Positions 17,924 to 27,033 of a DNA stretch of 64,000 bases are shown here, one piece after another. A program made the translations under genes and the position numbers. Under the pieces are notes generated by a model. That model had not been told where the DNA came from, did not search any database, and was given only the letters and a program-made list of their open reading frames with translations. Source of the stretch: Kitasatospora sp. DSM 101779 (GTDB lineage: Bacteria; Actinomycetota; Actinomycetes; Streptomycetales; Streptomycetaceae); NCBI RefSeq assembly GCF_025655475.1, contig NZ_JAHTIK010000001.1, positions 7,424,315 to 7,488,314 of the forward strand, read 5' to 3'. Every line of letters starts with the position of its first letter. Within the stretch, counting starts at the first letter, position 1.

Positions 17924-18898
17924 TCAGTGCCGGGCGAACTGGACCCGAGTGGGCTGGGCGACATCGGGTCTCACCGCGAGGCCGTCCACGGTCAGCTGCT
18001 CGCCGTAGATGTCCGTGATCCTGATCGAGGAGCCGCAGCCGTTGCCGTCGGCGGCGAGGAAGTAGTTGTAGTCGGTACGCGGCAGCTGCCGCCAGCCGCC
18101 GGCGGTCCGCACCGCCAGGGCGGCGACCGGGTTCCGGTGGCCGATCACCTGGATGCCGCACCAGTAGCGGCTGGACCCGGTCTTGTACCGGACGGAGAGC
18201 GTGGCCGGTGCGGCGGCGGGGCTCAGCAGGCTCCAGGTGATCGGCAGCCGGCCGACCTTCAGATCGGCGAGCTTGGCGAACGCCTGCTGGCTGAGGTCGA
18301 GCTGCCCCGGCGCGCAGGGCAGCGGGCACTCGTTGACGATCCGCACCGTGATCGAGGCCCCGTTGGCGGCCCGGACCAGTACGTACGCACCGCACGCCCG
18401 GGAGGACTCGTAGTCGGTGTGGTTCATCGCCGCGATCATCATGTCGGCGGACGGACCGTACAGGCAGGCACCATTGCCGTCGGCGGCTTCGTACGCGGTC
18501 GCCACGCCCCGGTAGCCGACGGCGGGGCGGATCCGGCCCGCCGCAGGTGCTGCCGGGGCAGTCGCGGACGCGGAACGCGGGCTCCCCGATGCCGATGCGG
18601 ATGCCGGGGCAGTCGGGGAGGCGGCGGCGGAGACCGCGGCAGAGACCGACGGCTGCGCCGAGGCGGTCGGCGCACCGATCGCCCGCTCAGCGGAGCCGGA
18701 ACCCGACGGATCGCCCGCCGGGGCCCCTGCCACGGCCGCGCCGACAGGTCGGCCGGTGTCGGCGCCGCTCCCGGGAAGCAGGGCGACGGCCAGGCAGACC
18801 AGTGCTCCCGCGGCGGTCAACACCAGTGGAATGCCGACGGCTCGTCCGCGGCTCCACACGCGCCGCTCCCGCGGAGCGCCGTGCTTCGTTGTGCTCAT
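17924..18898 (-). CDS. Secreted expansin-like (EXLX1-type) protein
   Basis: A 324-residue protein with an N-terminal Arg-rich head and membrane/signal segment (VGIPLVLTAAGALVCLAVAL). A long Ala/Ser/Pro-rich linker of about 80 residues follows. The C-terminal region has a double-psi beta-barrel (GVATAYEAADGNGACLYG, MNHTDYESSRACGAYVLV, IVNECPLPCAPGQLDLSQQAF) and a beta-sandwich domain (NPVAALAVRTAGGWRQL, YNYFLAADGNG). This is the two-domain plan of bacterial expansins, which loosen cellulose non-hydrolytically. The export route and cell-wall or plant-polymer target are inferred. Confidence 0.85.
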   Translation of the reverse strand: MSTTKHGAPRERRVWSRGRAVGIPLVLTAAGALVCLAVALLPGSGADTGRPVGAAVAGAPAGDPSGSGSAERAIGAPTASAQPSVSAAVSAAASPTAPASASASGSPRSASATAPAAPAAGRIRPAVGYRGVATAYEAADGNGACLYGPSADMMIAAMNHTDYESSRACGAYVLVRAANGASITVRIVNECPLPCAPGQLDLSQQAFAKLADLKVGRLPITWSLLSPAAAPATLSVRYKTGSSRYWCGIQVIGHRNPVAALAVRTAGGWRQLPRTDYNYFLAADGNGCGSSIRITDIYGEQLTVDGLAVRPDVAQPTRVQFARH

Positions 18899-18991
18899 GC
18901 TCGTCCGATCGGTAGATCATGTCGCTGTTGCACATCCCGGTGGCCGCCGATGGCGAAAAGGTTGCCGTCGCGTGCGGACTCTCCCTGCGCC

Positions 18992-19900
18992 TCATGAGAG
19001 GGCGGCCAGGGCCTGCGCGGCGAGCATCTCCTCCAGGGCCAGCAGGGCGCGCGGGGCGTGCCGGGTGTCGATGCGGACGGTGTAGATGAAGCGCGTCAGC
19101 TCCGGGTCGGCGAGGGGGCGGGTCACCACCCGGGCGCTACCCCGGGGGACGGCCAGCTGCGGCATGACGGCCACGCACAGGCCGGCGGCCACGAAACCGA
19201 GCACGGTGTTGAAGTCGTCGCCGTCATAGGCCAGGCGGGCCTGGAATCCCGGTGTTCTGGCCATCTGGGCGAGCAGTTCGAGGCGCAGCGCGGCCTCCGG
19301 AGCCGCGATCCACGTCTCGGACGCGAGGCCGGCCAGGTCGATGACGTCCCGGTCGGCGAGGTGGTGGTCGGCCGGAACCACCGCCACGACGGGATCCCGT
19401 GCGACCAGTGTTCGGCGCAGCATCCGGGGCGGTGGCAGCGGGATGAAGTCGTAGTCGTAGCTGAGGGCCAGGTCCATGTCCCCCCGCTTGAGCCGGTTGT
19501 AGCCGGCTTCGGGCTCCACCTGGGAGAGGCTGACCTGCACGTCGGGACAGGTCGTCTGAAGTTGCGCCAGCGCTTGCGGGACGATGCCGGCGGCGGCGGA
19601 GGCGAAGGCGCCGAGGCGTATCCGTCCGGCCGTACCCGCACGCATGGCGTCGAGTTCCATGGATGCCGCCGCCCATGCGCTCCGGACGCGCTGTTCGGTG
19701 TCGAGGAGGACCACGCCTGCGGGGGTGACGCGCACGGGGCGGCGCTCGATCACCCGGAGGCCGGCGCGGCGTTCGAGTTCGGCGATTTGTTGCGAGACGG
19801 CGGGCGCGCTGTAGCCCAGCTCGCGGGCGGCGGCGTTGAAGGAGCCGTGGCGGACCACGGCTTCGAGGGTGGCGAGCAACCGGGGGTCGAGTCTCTGCAC
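18992..19900 (-). CDS. LysR-family transcriptional regulator
   Basis: A 302-residue LTTR. The N-terminal winged HTH MQRLDPRLLATLEAVVRHGSFNAAARELGYSAPAVSQQIAELER is textbook, and a LysR_substrate effector domain spans about residues 90-290. It is divergent from the amidohydrolase gene at 20168 across 267 bases containing unusually AT-rich stretches (around 19905-19960) where promoter and operator would lie. The regulated gene is probably the neighbour; the effector is unknown. Confidence 0.92.
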   Translation of the reverse strand: MQRLDPRLLATLEAVVRHGSFNAAARELGYSAPAVSQQIAELERRAGLRVIERRPVRVTPAGVVLLDTEQRVRSAWAAASMELDAMRAGTAGRIRLGAFASAAAGIVPQALAQLQTTCPDVQVSLSQVEPEAGYNRLKRGDMDLALSYDYDFIPLPPPRMLRRTLVARDPVVAVVPADHHLADRDVIDLAGLASETWIAAPEAALRLELLAQMARTPGFQARLAYDGDDFNTVLGFVAAGLCVAVMPQLAVPRGSARVVTRPLADPELTRFIYTVRIDTRHAPRALLALEEMLAAQALAALS

Positions 19901-20167
19901 GGAGTTAAGGCTCGCTTATCTGTCGCGAAGACGTCTTTTCTTGTGCTTAAGCGTGAATGGCAGCAGGATTCTTGATCGCGGCCCGGGTGCGCAAGCCTTC
20001 GGCACCGGGTCCGCGGCCGGCCCACTCCCCGCCGTCGGACGCGTCCGTGCGTCCGCAGTGCCGCACGCCCACCTCCGAGGTCCGTCCGCACCTGCGCCCG
20101 TTGCGTGGCTGGGCTACGGAGGAGACGGCCGTCGACGATCGACTTCCAGGCCCTGAAAGGAAGTGGT

Positions 20168-20950
20168 ATGCCCAAGCCACTCATCGGACTCACCACCTAC
20201 CTCACCGACGCCCAGTGGGGGGAGTGGGACCTGCCCGCTGCGCTGCTGCCCGCGGCGTACATCAGCTGTCTTCAGGTGGCGGGCGGCCACGCCGTCCTGC
20301 TACCGCCGGACGCGCCGGAGGCCGCGGCCGACGTCGTCGCGCGCCTGGATGCGATCGTCCTGACCGGGGGCGAGGACGTGGAGCCCGCGCTGTACGGGGC
20401 ACAGCCGCACCCGTGCACCGGACCGCCGGTCCGCGAGCGCGACCGGTGGGAGCGGGCCGTGCTGGCCGCCGGCCTCGAGCGTGACATACCTGTGCTCGGA
20501 GTGTGCCGGGGGATGCAGTTGATGAACGTGCATGCAGGCGGCACCCTCATCCAGCACCTGCCCGACGAGGTGGGTCACCACGGGCACAACCCGCACGGGG
20601 GCCACTTCGCCCCCCACGCCGTCACCACGGTGCCGGGGACGCGGATCGGAGCGCTCCTCCCGGGGACCAGGCAGGTCGCCACGCACCACCATCAGGCGGT
20701 GGCGTCCCTCGGGGCGGGTCTGGTCGTGGGCGCGCGTGCGGCGGAAAGCACCATCGAGGCGATCGAGTGCAACCGGCACCGCTTCGTCGTGGGCGTGCAA
20801 TGGCACCCTGAGATGGCTTTCGATTCGGCGGTGGTGTACGCCCTGGTGGCAGCCGCCGGGTCCACTGCGAACGCGGATCGCACCGTCGAGCGGAAGGCTC
20901 GCGCGCGGCGCAGTTCGCCGGACGTCACTGTGTCGACGCCGGTGTCCTGA
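20168..20950 (+). CDS. Gamma-glutamyl-gamma-aminobutyrate hydrolase family protein (PuuD-like)
   Basis: A 260-residue class-I glutamine-amidotransferase-like hydrolase. The nucleophile elbow GVCRGMQLMNV places the catalytic Cys at residue 113, and the VGVQWHPEM segment supplies the catalytic His. TGGEDVEPALYG is the oxyanion-hole region of the peptidase C26 family. Relatives split gamma-glutamyl-GABA in putrescine breakdown, but no other put or puu genes are near, so the exact substrate is open. The ATG at 20168 is preceded by AAAGGAAGTGGT. Confidence 0.85.
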   Translation: MPKPLIGLTTYLTDAQWGEWDLPAALLPAAYISCLQVAGGHAVLLPPDAPEAAADVVARLDAIVLTGGEDVEPALYGAQPHPCTGPPVRERDRWERAVLAAGLERDIPVLGVCRGMQLMNVHAGGTLIQHLPDEVGHHGHNPHGGHFAPHAVTTVPGTRIGALLPGTRQVATHHHQAVASLGAGLVVGARAAESTIEAIECNRHRFVVGVQWHPEMAFDSAVVYALVAAAGSTANADRTVERKARARRSSPDVTVSTPVS

Positions 20951-20990
20951 CACCGCTGTGCTCCGACACCGGGGACGGACTGCCGGGCAG

Positions 20991-21360
20991 GTGGTGGGAT
21001 TCCGCGGCGCAATCGGCGCGACGGAAGCGGTGTTCGGCCACCTGCGCAGCGCCGTCGAGCGCGGTGAGTACGCCGGGGGGAGAAAGCTCCCCTCGGAGGC
21101 GGAGCTGCGCCGAACCCAGGAGGTCGGCCGGTCCGTGCTGCGGAAGGCGCTCCGCGCCCTGCGGACGATGCGCCCGACGGTCGCGAGGACCGGCAAGGGC
21201 ACCTTCGTCGTGGTGAGCGCTGTCGAAGACCCCACCTTCGGCGACTACGCGTCCAGCGACCTCCTGGAGGTGCGCCGCAGGTCCGCACATACCAGTGGCG
21301 TCGGGCCTGACAGGAAGGCGCGCGCCGGAGGTCCTGGCCTCGCGCGGGCCCGGCGCGCAC
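20991..21360 (+). pseudogene. GntR-family (FadR-type) regulator remnant
   Basis: From GTG at 20991 the frame reads ATEAVFGHLRSAVERGEYAGG, RKLPSEAELRRTQEVGRSVL, RKALRALRTMRPTVARTGKG and TFVVVSAVEDPTFGDYASS, a GntR winged helix with the start of the FCD linker (DLLEVRR). The frame then breaks. A continuation (HIPVASGLTGRRAPEVLA) is legible in another frame before similarity ends. The whole ligand domain is missing. It sits against the end of the sugar ABC operon, so it may once have regulated sugar uptake. Confidence 0.75.
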
Positions 21361-21481
21361 CGGTGCGAACTGTCATCGCGGTGCCACGGGGAGTCCGGCC
21401 TTGCACCTCGAGCAGCCGGTGTACGGGGAGGCGGCGAGTCGCCCGTACCGAGGCACGGGCTCGGCACGGGCAACTCGGTCT

Positions 21482-22456
21482 CTAGGTGTGTCGTCGTGCG
21501 GTGATGAGGCGCTGGAGGACGATGAAGAGGAACAGCAGGGCGCCGATGACGATCCTGGTCCACCAGGAGCTGAGCGTGCCCTGGAAGCTGATGACCGTTT
21601 GGATGAGTCCGAGGACGGCGACGCCGAGGACGGTGCCGACGAGGTAGCCGGAGCCGCCGGTGAGGAGGGTGCCGCCGATGACGACGGCGGCGATGGCGTC
21701 CAGCTCCAGGCCGACGGCGTGCAGGCCGTAGCCGGAGAGCATGTAGAAGGTGAGCAGGACGCCACCGAGGGCGGAGCAGAAGCCGCTGATCGCGTAGACG
21801 GTGATTCTGGTGCGGGCCACCGGCAGGCCCATCAGCAGTGCGGACTGCTCGCTGCCGCCCAGCGCGTACACGTTGCGGCCGAACCGGGTGTGGTGCAGGA
21901 CCAGGAAGGCCGCGGCGGCGACCAGCACGGCGATGACGGCGCTGGGGGAGAGGAACGTGCCGCCGGGCAACGGGATGCGGGTCTGCGCCATCGCGGTGTA
22001 CGACGGGTCGGTGATGGAGACGGACTCGACGCTGATCGTGTAGCACAGCCCGCGGGCCAGGAACATGCCGGCGAGCGTCACGATGAACGGCTGGATCTCG
22101 AAGGTGTGGACGACCCAGCCCATGGCCCATCCCAGCCCCGTGCCGATGGCCAGCACCAGCGGAATGACGACCAGGATCGGCCAGTGGTGCTTCTCCACCA
22201 GCCAGGCCGAGACCATGGTGGAGAGGGCGACGACCGCGCCGACCGACAGGTCGATGCCGCCGGTGAGGATCACGAAGGTCATGCCGACGGCGACGACCAG
22301 CAGGAAGGCGTTGTCGATCAGCAGGTTGAGCAGGACCTGGCCGGAGAAGAAGCCCTCGTACTGTATCGAGCCGACACTGAACATCGCGACGAGCAGGACG
22401 GAGGTGACCAGCAGCGGGACCTGTCCGCGCAGTCTGGCGGTGAGAGTGGTGTTCAT
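21482..22456 (-). CDS. Sugar ABC transporter permease (YjfF-like)
   Basis: A 324-residue integral membrane protein of the BPD_transp_2 family. It carries the signature GMTFVILTGGIDLSVGAVVALSTM and about eight hydrophobic segments, with ELDAIAAVVIGGTLLTGGSG near the C-terminus. The order binding protein, double ATPase, permease, permease matches the galactofuranose/arabinose importer YtfQ-YtfR-YtfT-YjfF. The start codon overlaps the upstream permease's stop (ATGA). Confidence 0.88.
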   Translation of the reverse strand: MNTTLTARLRGQVPLLVTSVLLVAMFSVGSIQYEGFFSGQVLLNLLIDNAFLLVVAVGMTFVILTGGIDLSVGAVVALSTMVSAWLVEKHHWPILVVIPLVLAIGTGLGWAMGWVVHTFEIQPFIVTLAGMFLARGLCYTISVESVSITDPSYTAMAQTRIPLPGGTFLSPSAVIAVLVAAAAFLVLHHTRFGRNVYALGGSEQSALLMGLPVARTRITVYAISGFCSALGGVLLTFYMLSGYGLHAVGLELDAIAAVVIGGTLLTGGSGYLVGTVLGVAVLGLIQTVISFQGTLSSWWTRIVIGALLFLFIVLQRLITARRHT

Positions 22457-23496
22457 GCGCTCACCTTCGAATCGGCGGATGCAGGCTTCGGCTGCTGACC
22501 GCCCGGGGCAGTGGTGCGGCGGCGGGTGGCCTTGGCACGGAACTGCGGCGACTGGATCAGGCACACGGTGATCACCACGGCGGCCTTGAAGACGAGGGTG
22601 GTCTCCGGCGGGATGCCGATGGTGTAGATGGTGGTGGACAGGGTCTGGATGACCAGTGCGCCCAGCACGGTGCCGCCGATCGAGAACCGTCCGCCGTTGA
22701 GCGAGGTGCCGCCGATGACGACGGCCAGGATGGCGTCGAGTTCGATCCACAGGCCGGCGTTGTTGCCGTCGGCGGCGGAGACGTTGGAGCTGATCATCAG
22801 GCCGGCGACGGCTGCGCACACGGCGCTGGCCACGTAGACCAGGGTGGTCAGGCGGTGGGCGCGGATGCCGACCAGGCGGCTGGCGACCGGGTTGCCGCCG
22901 ACGGACTCCAGCAGCAGGCCCAGGGCGGTGGAGCGGGTGAGCAGCAGGGTGAGGCCCACCATCGCGCCGGCCAGCAGGACGGAGAACGGAACGGTGAGCC
23001 AGTAGCCGCCGCCGATGAGCCTGTAGGGGTCGCTGGTGACGGTGATGATCTGGCCGTCGGTGATCAGCTGGGCGACGCCGCGGCCGGCGACCATGAGGAT
23101 GAGTGTGGCGACGATCGGTTGCACGCCGATGCGGGAGACCAGGAGGCCGTTGACCGCGCCGAGGACGAGCGCGACGGCCAGGGCCAGCGCCACGGCGACC
23201 AGAACGGTGGAGACGCTGCCCGGGTCGGATGCCTCGCTGATGTACAGACACGCCAGAGCACCGGCAATCGCAACGGTGGAGCCGACCGACAGGTCGATGC
23301 CGCCGGTGGCGATGACCAGCGTCATGCCCAAGGAGACGAGGATCAGCGGCGCGCCGAAGTGCAGGATGTCGATCAGGCTGCCGTAGAGGTGTCCCTCCTT
23401 CGTGTGGACGGCGAAGAAGTTCGGGGTGAAGAGCAGGTTGGCCAGCAGCATGGCGACGAGGACCGCCGCGGGCCAGAAGAGCCGGTGCTTGGTCAT
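22453..23496 (-). CDS. Sugar ABC transporter permease (YtfT-like)
   Basis: A 347-residue permease, MTKHRLFWPAAVLVAMLLANLL, with the family segment LVIATGGIDLSVGSTVAIAGAL and ELDAILAVVIGGTSLNGGRF. It forms the heterodimeric channel with the YjfF-like subunit. It overlaps both neighbours by four bases (ATGA), so the three inner genes are translationally coupled. The C-terminal 35 residues are hydrophilic and basic. Confidence 0.88.
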   Translation of the reverse strand: MTKHRLFWPAAVLVAMLLANLLFTPNFFAVHTKEGHLYGSLIDILHFGAPLILVSLGMTLVIATGGIDLSVGSTVAIAGALACLYISEASDPGSVSTVLVAVALALAVALVLGAVNGLLVSRIGVQPIVATLILMVAGRGVAQLITDGQIITVTSDPYRLIGGGYWLTVPFSVLLAGAMVGLTLLLTRSTALGLLLESVGGNPVASRLVGIRAHRLTTLVYVASAVCAAVAGLMISSNVSAADGNNAGLWIELDAILAVVIGGTSLNGGRFSIGGTVLGALVIQTLSTTIYTIGIPPETTLVFKAAVVITVCLIQSPQFRAKATRRRTTAPGGQQPKPASADSKVSA

Positions 23497-25013
23497 CGCC
23501 GGGCTCCGCTCGCGATGGTTTCCATGAGGTGCTCCGGGGTGAGCGAGCCGTCGTTGGCCAGTTGCGCGACCACGCGGTGGTCGCGCAACACGCCGATCTT
23601 GTGGCTGAGGCGCAGGACCTCCTCCAGTTCGGCGGAGATGAACAGTACGGACATGCCCTTCTCCGCTAGGCCGGCGACCAGCTTCTGGATCTCGGCCTTC
23701 GCGCCGATGTCGATCCCGCGGGTCGGCTCGTCGAGGATGAGCAGCTTCGGATCGGTGATCAGCCACCGGGCGAGCAGCACCTTCTGCTGGTTGCCGCCGG
23801 AGAGGTTGCGCACCGGGGCCTCGGGGTCGCCGGGCCGGATGTCCAGTGCCCGGATCCAGCGCAGGGCGAAGTCGTCCTGGGCGGTGCGCGACAGGGGACG
23901 GAGCCAGCCGCGGGACGCCTGGAGGGCGAGGACGATGTTCTCGCGGACGGTGAGCTCACCGACGAGGCCCTCGGCCTTGCGGTTCTCCGAACAGAAGGCG
24001 ATTCCGTGACCGATGGCCGCGCGCGGCCCGCGCAGCGCAGTGGCGTGGCCATTGACTCGCACGGTGCCGCTGTCGGCCTGGTCGGCGCCGAACAGCAGCC
24101 GCGCGGCCTCGGTACGGCCGGAGCCGAGCAGCCCCGCCAGACCCACGACCTCGCCGGGCCGCACGGTCAGGTCGTAGGGCTCGATCGCGCCGCGGCGGCC
24201 GAGCTTCTCGGCGACCAGGAAGGGGGACCTGTATTCCGGCGCGGCCGTCTCGCGGTGGCTCTCGGCCGCCAGGCTCTTGAGATCGGCGAGTTCCGAGCCG
24301 ATCATGCGGGAGACCAGCTGGACGTGGCTGAGGTCCCGGGTGAGGTACTCGCCCTCGAGCCGGCCGTTGCGCAGGATCGTCATGCGGTCGCAGATCTCGT
24401 AGACCTGGTCGAGGAAGTGCGAGACGAACAGGATCGCAACACCCCGTTCGCGCAGTCTGCGCATGACGGTGAACAGCTGGACGACCTCGTCGCGGTCGAG
24501 GCTGGAGGTCGGCTCGTCCAGGACGAGCACCTTGGCCTCGACGTCGACCGCCCGGGCGATGGCCACCAGCTGCTGGATGGCGATGGAGAAGCTGTCCAGC
24601 CGGGCGGTGACGTCGATGTCCAGGTCGAGTTCGGCGACCGAGGCCTCGGCGCGACGGCGCAGCTCGGACCAGTGGATCAGGCCGCGGCGGCGGGGCTCAC
24701 GGCCGATGAAGAGGTTCTCGGCCACCGACAGGTTGGGGCAGAGGTTGACCTCCTGATAGACCGTCGAGATGCCGGCCTGCTGCGCCTGGAGGGGGCCGGT
24801 GATCCGCAGCGGTCGGCCGGCCATGGTGACCTGTCCGCCGTCCGCCGGGTGCACGCCGGTGAGAACCTTGATGAGGGTGGACTTGCCCGCGCCGTTCTCA
24901 CCCATCAGCGCGTGCACCTCTCCCGGGAAGAGCCGGAAGTCGATGCCGTCGAGCGCCAGCACGCCGGGGAACTCCTTGCGGAGTCCGCGTACTTCCAGGA
25001 CCGGTTGCTGCAT
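23493..25013 (-). CDS. Sugar ABC transporter ATP-binding protein (two ABC domains)
   Basis: A 506-residue fusion of two nucleotide-binding domains, as in RbsA/AraG/YtfR. The first half has GENGAGKST (Walker A) and VLVLDEPTSSLDRDE (Walker B). The second half has the usual altered P-loop (LLGSGRTEAARLL), signature LSGGNQQK and LILDEPTRGIDIGAKAEI. It energises import by the two adjacent permeases. The ATG at 25013 follows a GAAAGGAGGACCG ribosome site, 85 bases after the binding-protein gene. Confidence 0.93.
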   Translation of the reverse strand: MQQPVLEVRGLRKEFPGVLALDGIDFRLFPGEVHALMGENGAGKSTLIKVLTGVHPADGGQVTMAGRPLRITGPLQAQQAGISTVYQEVNLCPNLSVAENLFIGREPRRRGLIHWSELRRRAEASVAELDLDIDVTARLDSFSIAIQQLVAIARAVDVEAKVLVLDEPTSSLDRDEVVQLFTVMRRLRERGVAILFVSHFLDQVYEICDRMTILRNGRLEGEYLTRDLSHVQLVSRMIGSELADLKSLAAESHRETAAPEYRSPFLVAEKLGRRGAIEPYDLTVRPGEVVGLAGLLGSGRTEAARLLFGADQADSGTVRVNGHATALRGPRAAIGHGIAFCSENRKAEGLVGELTVRENIVLALQASRGWLRPLSRTAQDDFALRWIRALDIRPGDPEAPVRNLSGGNQQKVLLARWLITDPKLLILDEPTRGIDIGAKAEIQKLVAGLAEKGMSVLFISAELEEVLRLSHKIGVLRDHRVVAQLANDGSLTPEHLMETIASGARR

Positions 25014-25098
25014 CGGTCCTCCTTTCGTGGTCGGTCGGGACCGGGGCGCCCGCGCCGTCGGGGGATCCGGCGGTGCGGGCGCCCGGTGCTCGGCCGGA

Positions 25099-26079
25099 TC
25101 AGTACTGGCGGGTCGGCAGCGCGGCGGTGGCCTGCTCGGGAGTGAAGGTGCCCTCGACGGTCTTGATCCGGTGCTCGACGCTCTCGCCGTTCTTGACCTT
25201 CTTCGCCAGCTCCATCAGCTGATCGCCGAGGAGGGGGTTGCACTCCACATCGAAGTTGATCTTGCCCTGGGACATGGCGGTGAAGGCGTCCTTGACGCCG
25301 TCGACGGAGACGATCTTGATGTCGGTGCCGGGCTTCTTGCCGGCCTCCTCGATCGCCTGGATGGCGCCGAGGGCCATGTCGTCGTTGTGGGCGTAGAGGA
25401 CGTCGATCTTCGGCTGGGCCTTCAGGAAGGCCTGCATGACCTCCTTGCCCTTCGCCCGGGTGAAGTCGCCGGTCTGCGAGGCGACGACCTTGAACTTCGG
25501 GTCGCCCTTGATCGCGTCGGCGAAGCCGGACTTGCGGTCGTTGGCCGGGGCGGAGCCGGTGGTGCCCTCCAGCTGGACGACGTTCACCTCTCCCGGCTTG
25601 GCCTGGTACTCCTTGACCAGCCAGTCGCCGGCCTTCTTGCCCTCCTCGACGAAGTCCGAGCCGAGGAAGGTGGCGTAGAGGGAGGTGTCCGCGGAGTCGA
25701 TCGCGCGGTCGGTGAGGATCACCGGGATGTGCGCGGCCTTCGCCTCCTTCAGGACGGTGTCCCAGCCGGACTCGACCACCGGGGAGAAGGCGATGACGTC
25801 GACCTTCTGCTGGATGAACGAGCGGATCGCCTTGATCTGGTTCTCCTGCTTCTGCTGGGCGTCGGAGAACTTGAGGGTGATGCCGGCCTTCTTCGCCGCC
25901 TCCTGGACGGACTTGGTGTTCGCGGTGCGCCACCCGCTCTCGGCGCCGACCTGGGCGAAGCCGAGGACGAGCTTGCCGTTCGACTTCTTGCCGTCCGACG
26001 AGCCGCCGGTGGAGGAACAGGCGGACAGGCCGACGATCATGGCGCCGGCGAGGACGGCGGCAGCGGCTCTCTTGGACAT
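25099..26079 (-). CDS. Sugar ABC transporter substrate-binding lipoprotein (YtfQ-like)
   Basis: A 326-residue periplasmic-binding-protein type I (Peripla_BP_4). It has a lipoprotein signal MSKRAAAAVLAGAMIVGLSAC with the lipidated Cys at 21. LVLGFAQVGAESGWRTANTKS is the very recognisable YtfQ-like N-terminus, followed by QQKQENQIKAIRSFIQQKVDVI and YAHNDDMALGAIQAIEEAG. The ligand is probably a furanose sugar (galactofuranose or arabinofuranose), which fits the adjoining arabinofuranosidase. It is first in its operon and lies 209 bases from a perfect LacI-type palindrome. Confidence 0.9.
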   Translation of the reverse strand: MSKRAAAAVLAGAMIVGLSACSSTGGSSDGKKSNGKLVLGFAQVGAESGWRTANTKSVQEAAKKAGITLKFSDAQQKQENQIKAIRSFIQQKVDVIAFSPVVESGWDTVLKEAKAAHIPVILTDRAIDSADTSLYATFLGSDFVEEGKKAGDWLVKEYQAKPGEVNVVQLEGTTGSAPANDRKSGFADAIKGDPKFKVVASQTGDFTRAKGKEVMQAFLKAQPKIDVLYAHNDDMALGAIQAIEEAGKKPGTDIKIVSVDGVKDAFTAMSQGKINFDVECNPLLGDQLMELAKKVKNGESVEHRIKTVEGTFTPEQATAALPTRQY

Positions 26080-26288
26080 CGGGGTCTTCCTCTCGGTGTT
26101 TCTCCCGGCCCAGACGCCGCAGGGCGGCTGGTGCATGCCGGGAGGTGGGGGTGCGCCGGGTGGCCTGGCGGGCCGGCCACAGGTGAATCTGACGGATCGC
26201 CAAAAGGCGGGAGGTCAATGGGCTTGCTGCAGGCGTCCGGTGGTGTCCCGTAGTGAGGCGTTGACGCCTGCGCCTCTGCCCGACAAGA

Positions 26289-26304
26289 TTGTTAGCGCTA
26301 ACAA
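26289..26304. promoter_or_regulatory. Perfect LacI-type operator
   Basis: TTGTTAGCGCTAACAA, a perfect 16-bp palindrome with the central CG typical of LacI/GalR-family sites, upstream of the sugar importer operon. Confidence 0.8.
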
Positions 26305-27033
26305 GTGGCTCGTGCAAGAGCAGTGCACTGCTTTGTTGAATCTTGGCTACCGGCGGTTCCGGATCGCGGGAGGGGGGGAGCCGGTCCGGCGGGTGTCGGT
26401 CCTGGCGGGCCGTTATGTCGGGCGCCCCGGCCCGGAGGGCCTGGGCTGCCCGCGGTCGGCGGTCGGTGCGAGCGGCCGTGGAGCCCGGAGGGCCCGGCGG
26501 TAGAGAGCACCACCGGCACGATCCGCGCCACCGCATCGGCCACAGGCTCGACCGCCGGCTGGAAGGACCACACCGCCACCTCACCACCGGTGCGTCGGCC
26601 CCGTGGCCACCGCGAACCGGCTCGTCGTCCACGGGTACGGGACCGGGTCCGGCCGGTCGGTCCGGCTCTCCGTGGTGCGATGCCTTGCGCCGGCGTTCGC
26701 GGAAAGCGACGGCATCAGGACGGACCTGGAGCAGCTGCTCGCCGACACCGAACCGGGATTCTTCCGGCGCCCCGGCGGTGGCAACCACCTCGAAGGCAGC
26801 GTGGTCGCCAACCCGGCGGCGAGCACGACCGATGTGTCCAGCCAAGTGGACAGACCCGCTTGGCTGCGCCACGTGCACCCGGTGTCGAGTGAAGTGAGGA
26901 ACCCCAGCCGACGCACGGCTGGGGTTCCCGGGGCGGTGGGTGTCGGTCACCAGGTGGAGCCGCCCCTGCCGTGACGTGCTCGTTCACGTGCCGGCATGGC
27001 GCACCCGGTGGTGATCACCGTGGGTGGGGCGGG
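26305..27033. other. Long non-coding stretch between importer and GH62 gene
   Basis: About 730 bases in which I find no recognisable gene. Several open frames on both strands have no family resemblance (for example 26603-26974 forward and 26581-26916 reverse). Features are the operator at its edge and the perfect hairpin at 26898-26928. It may hold decayed coding DNA. Confidence 0.5.
26898..26928. terminator. Perfect 13-bp hairpin terminator
   Basis: GGAACCCCAGCCG (26898-26910), loop ACGCA, CGGCTGGGGTTCC (26916-26928). It lies about 105 bases beyond the GH62 stop on the reverse strand and could act in both directions. Confidence 0.75.

Noticed and set aside
26343-26974. Open frames on both strands between importer and GH62 (for example 26603-26974 forward)
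   Set aside because: No ribosome site, no recognisable domain and intergenic-like composition.
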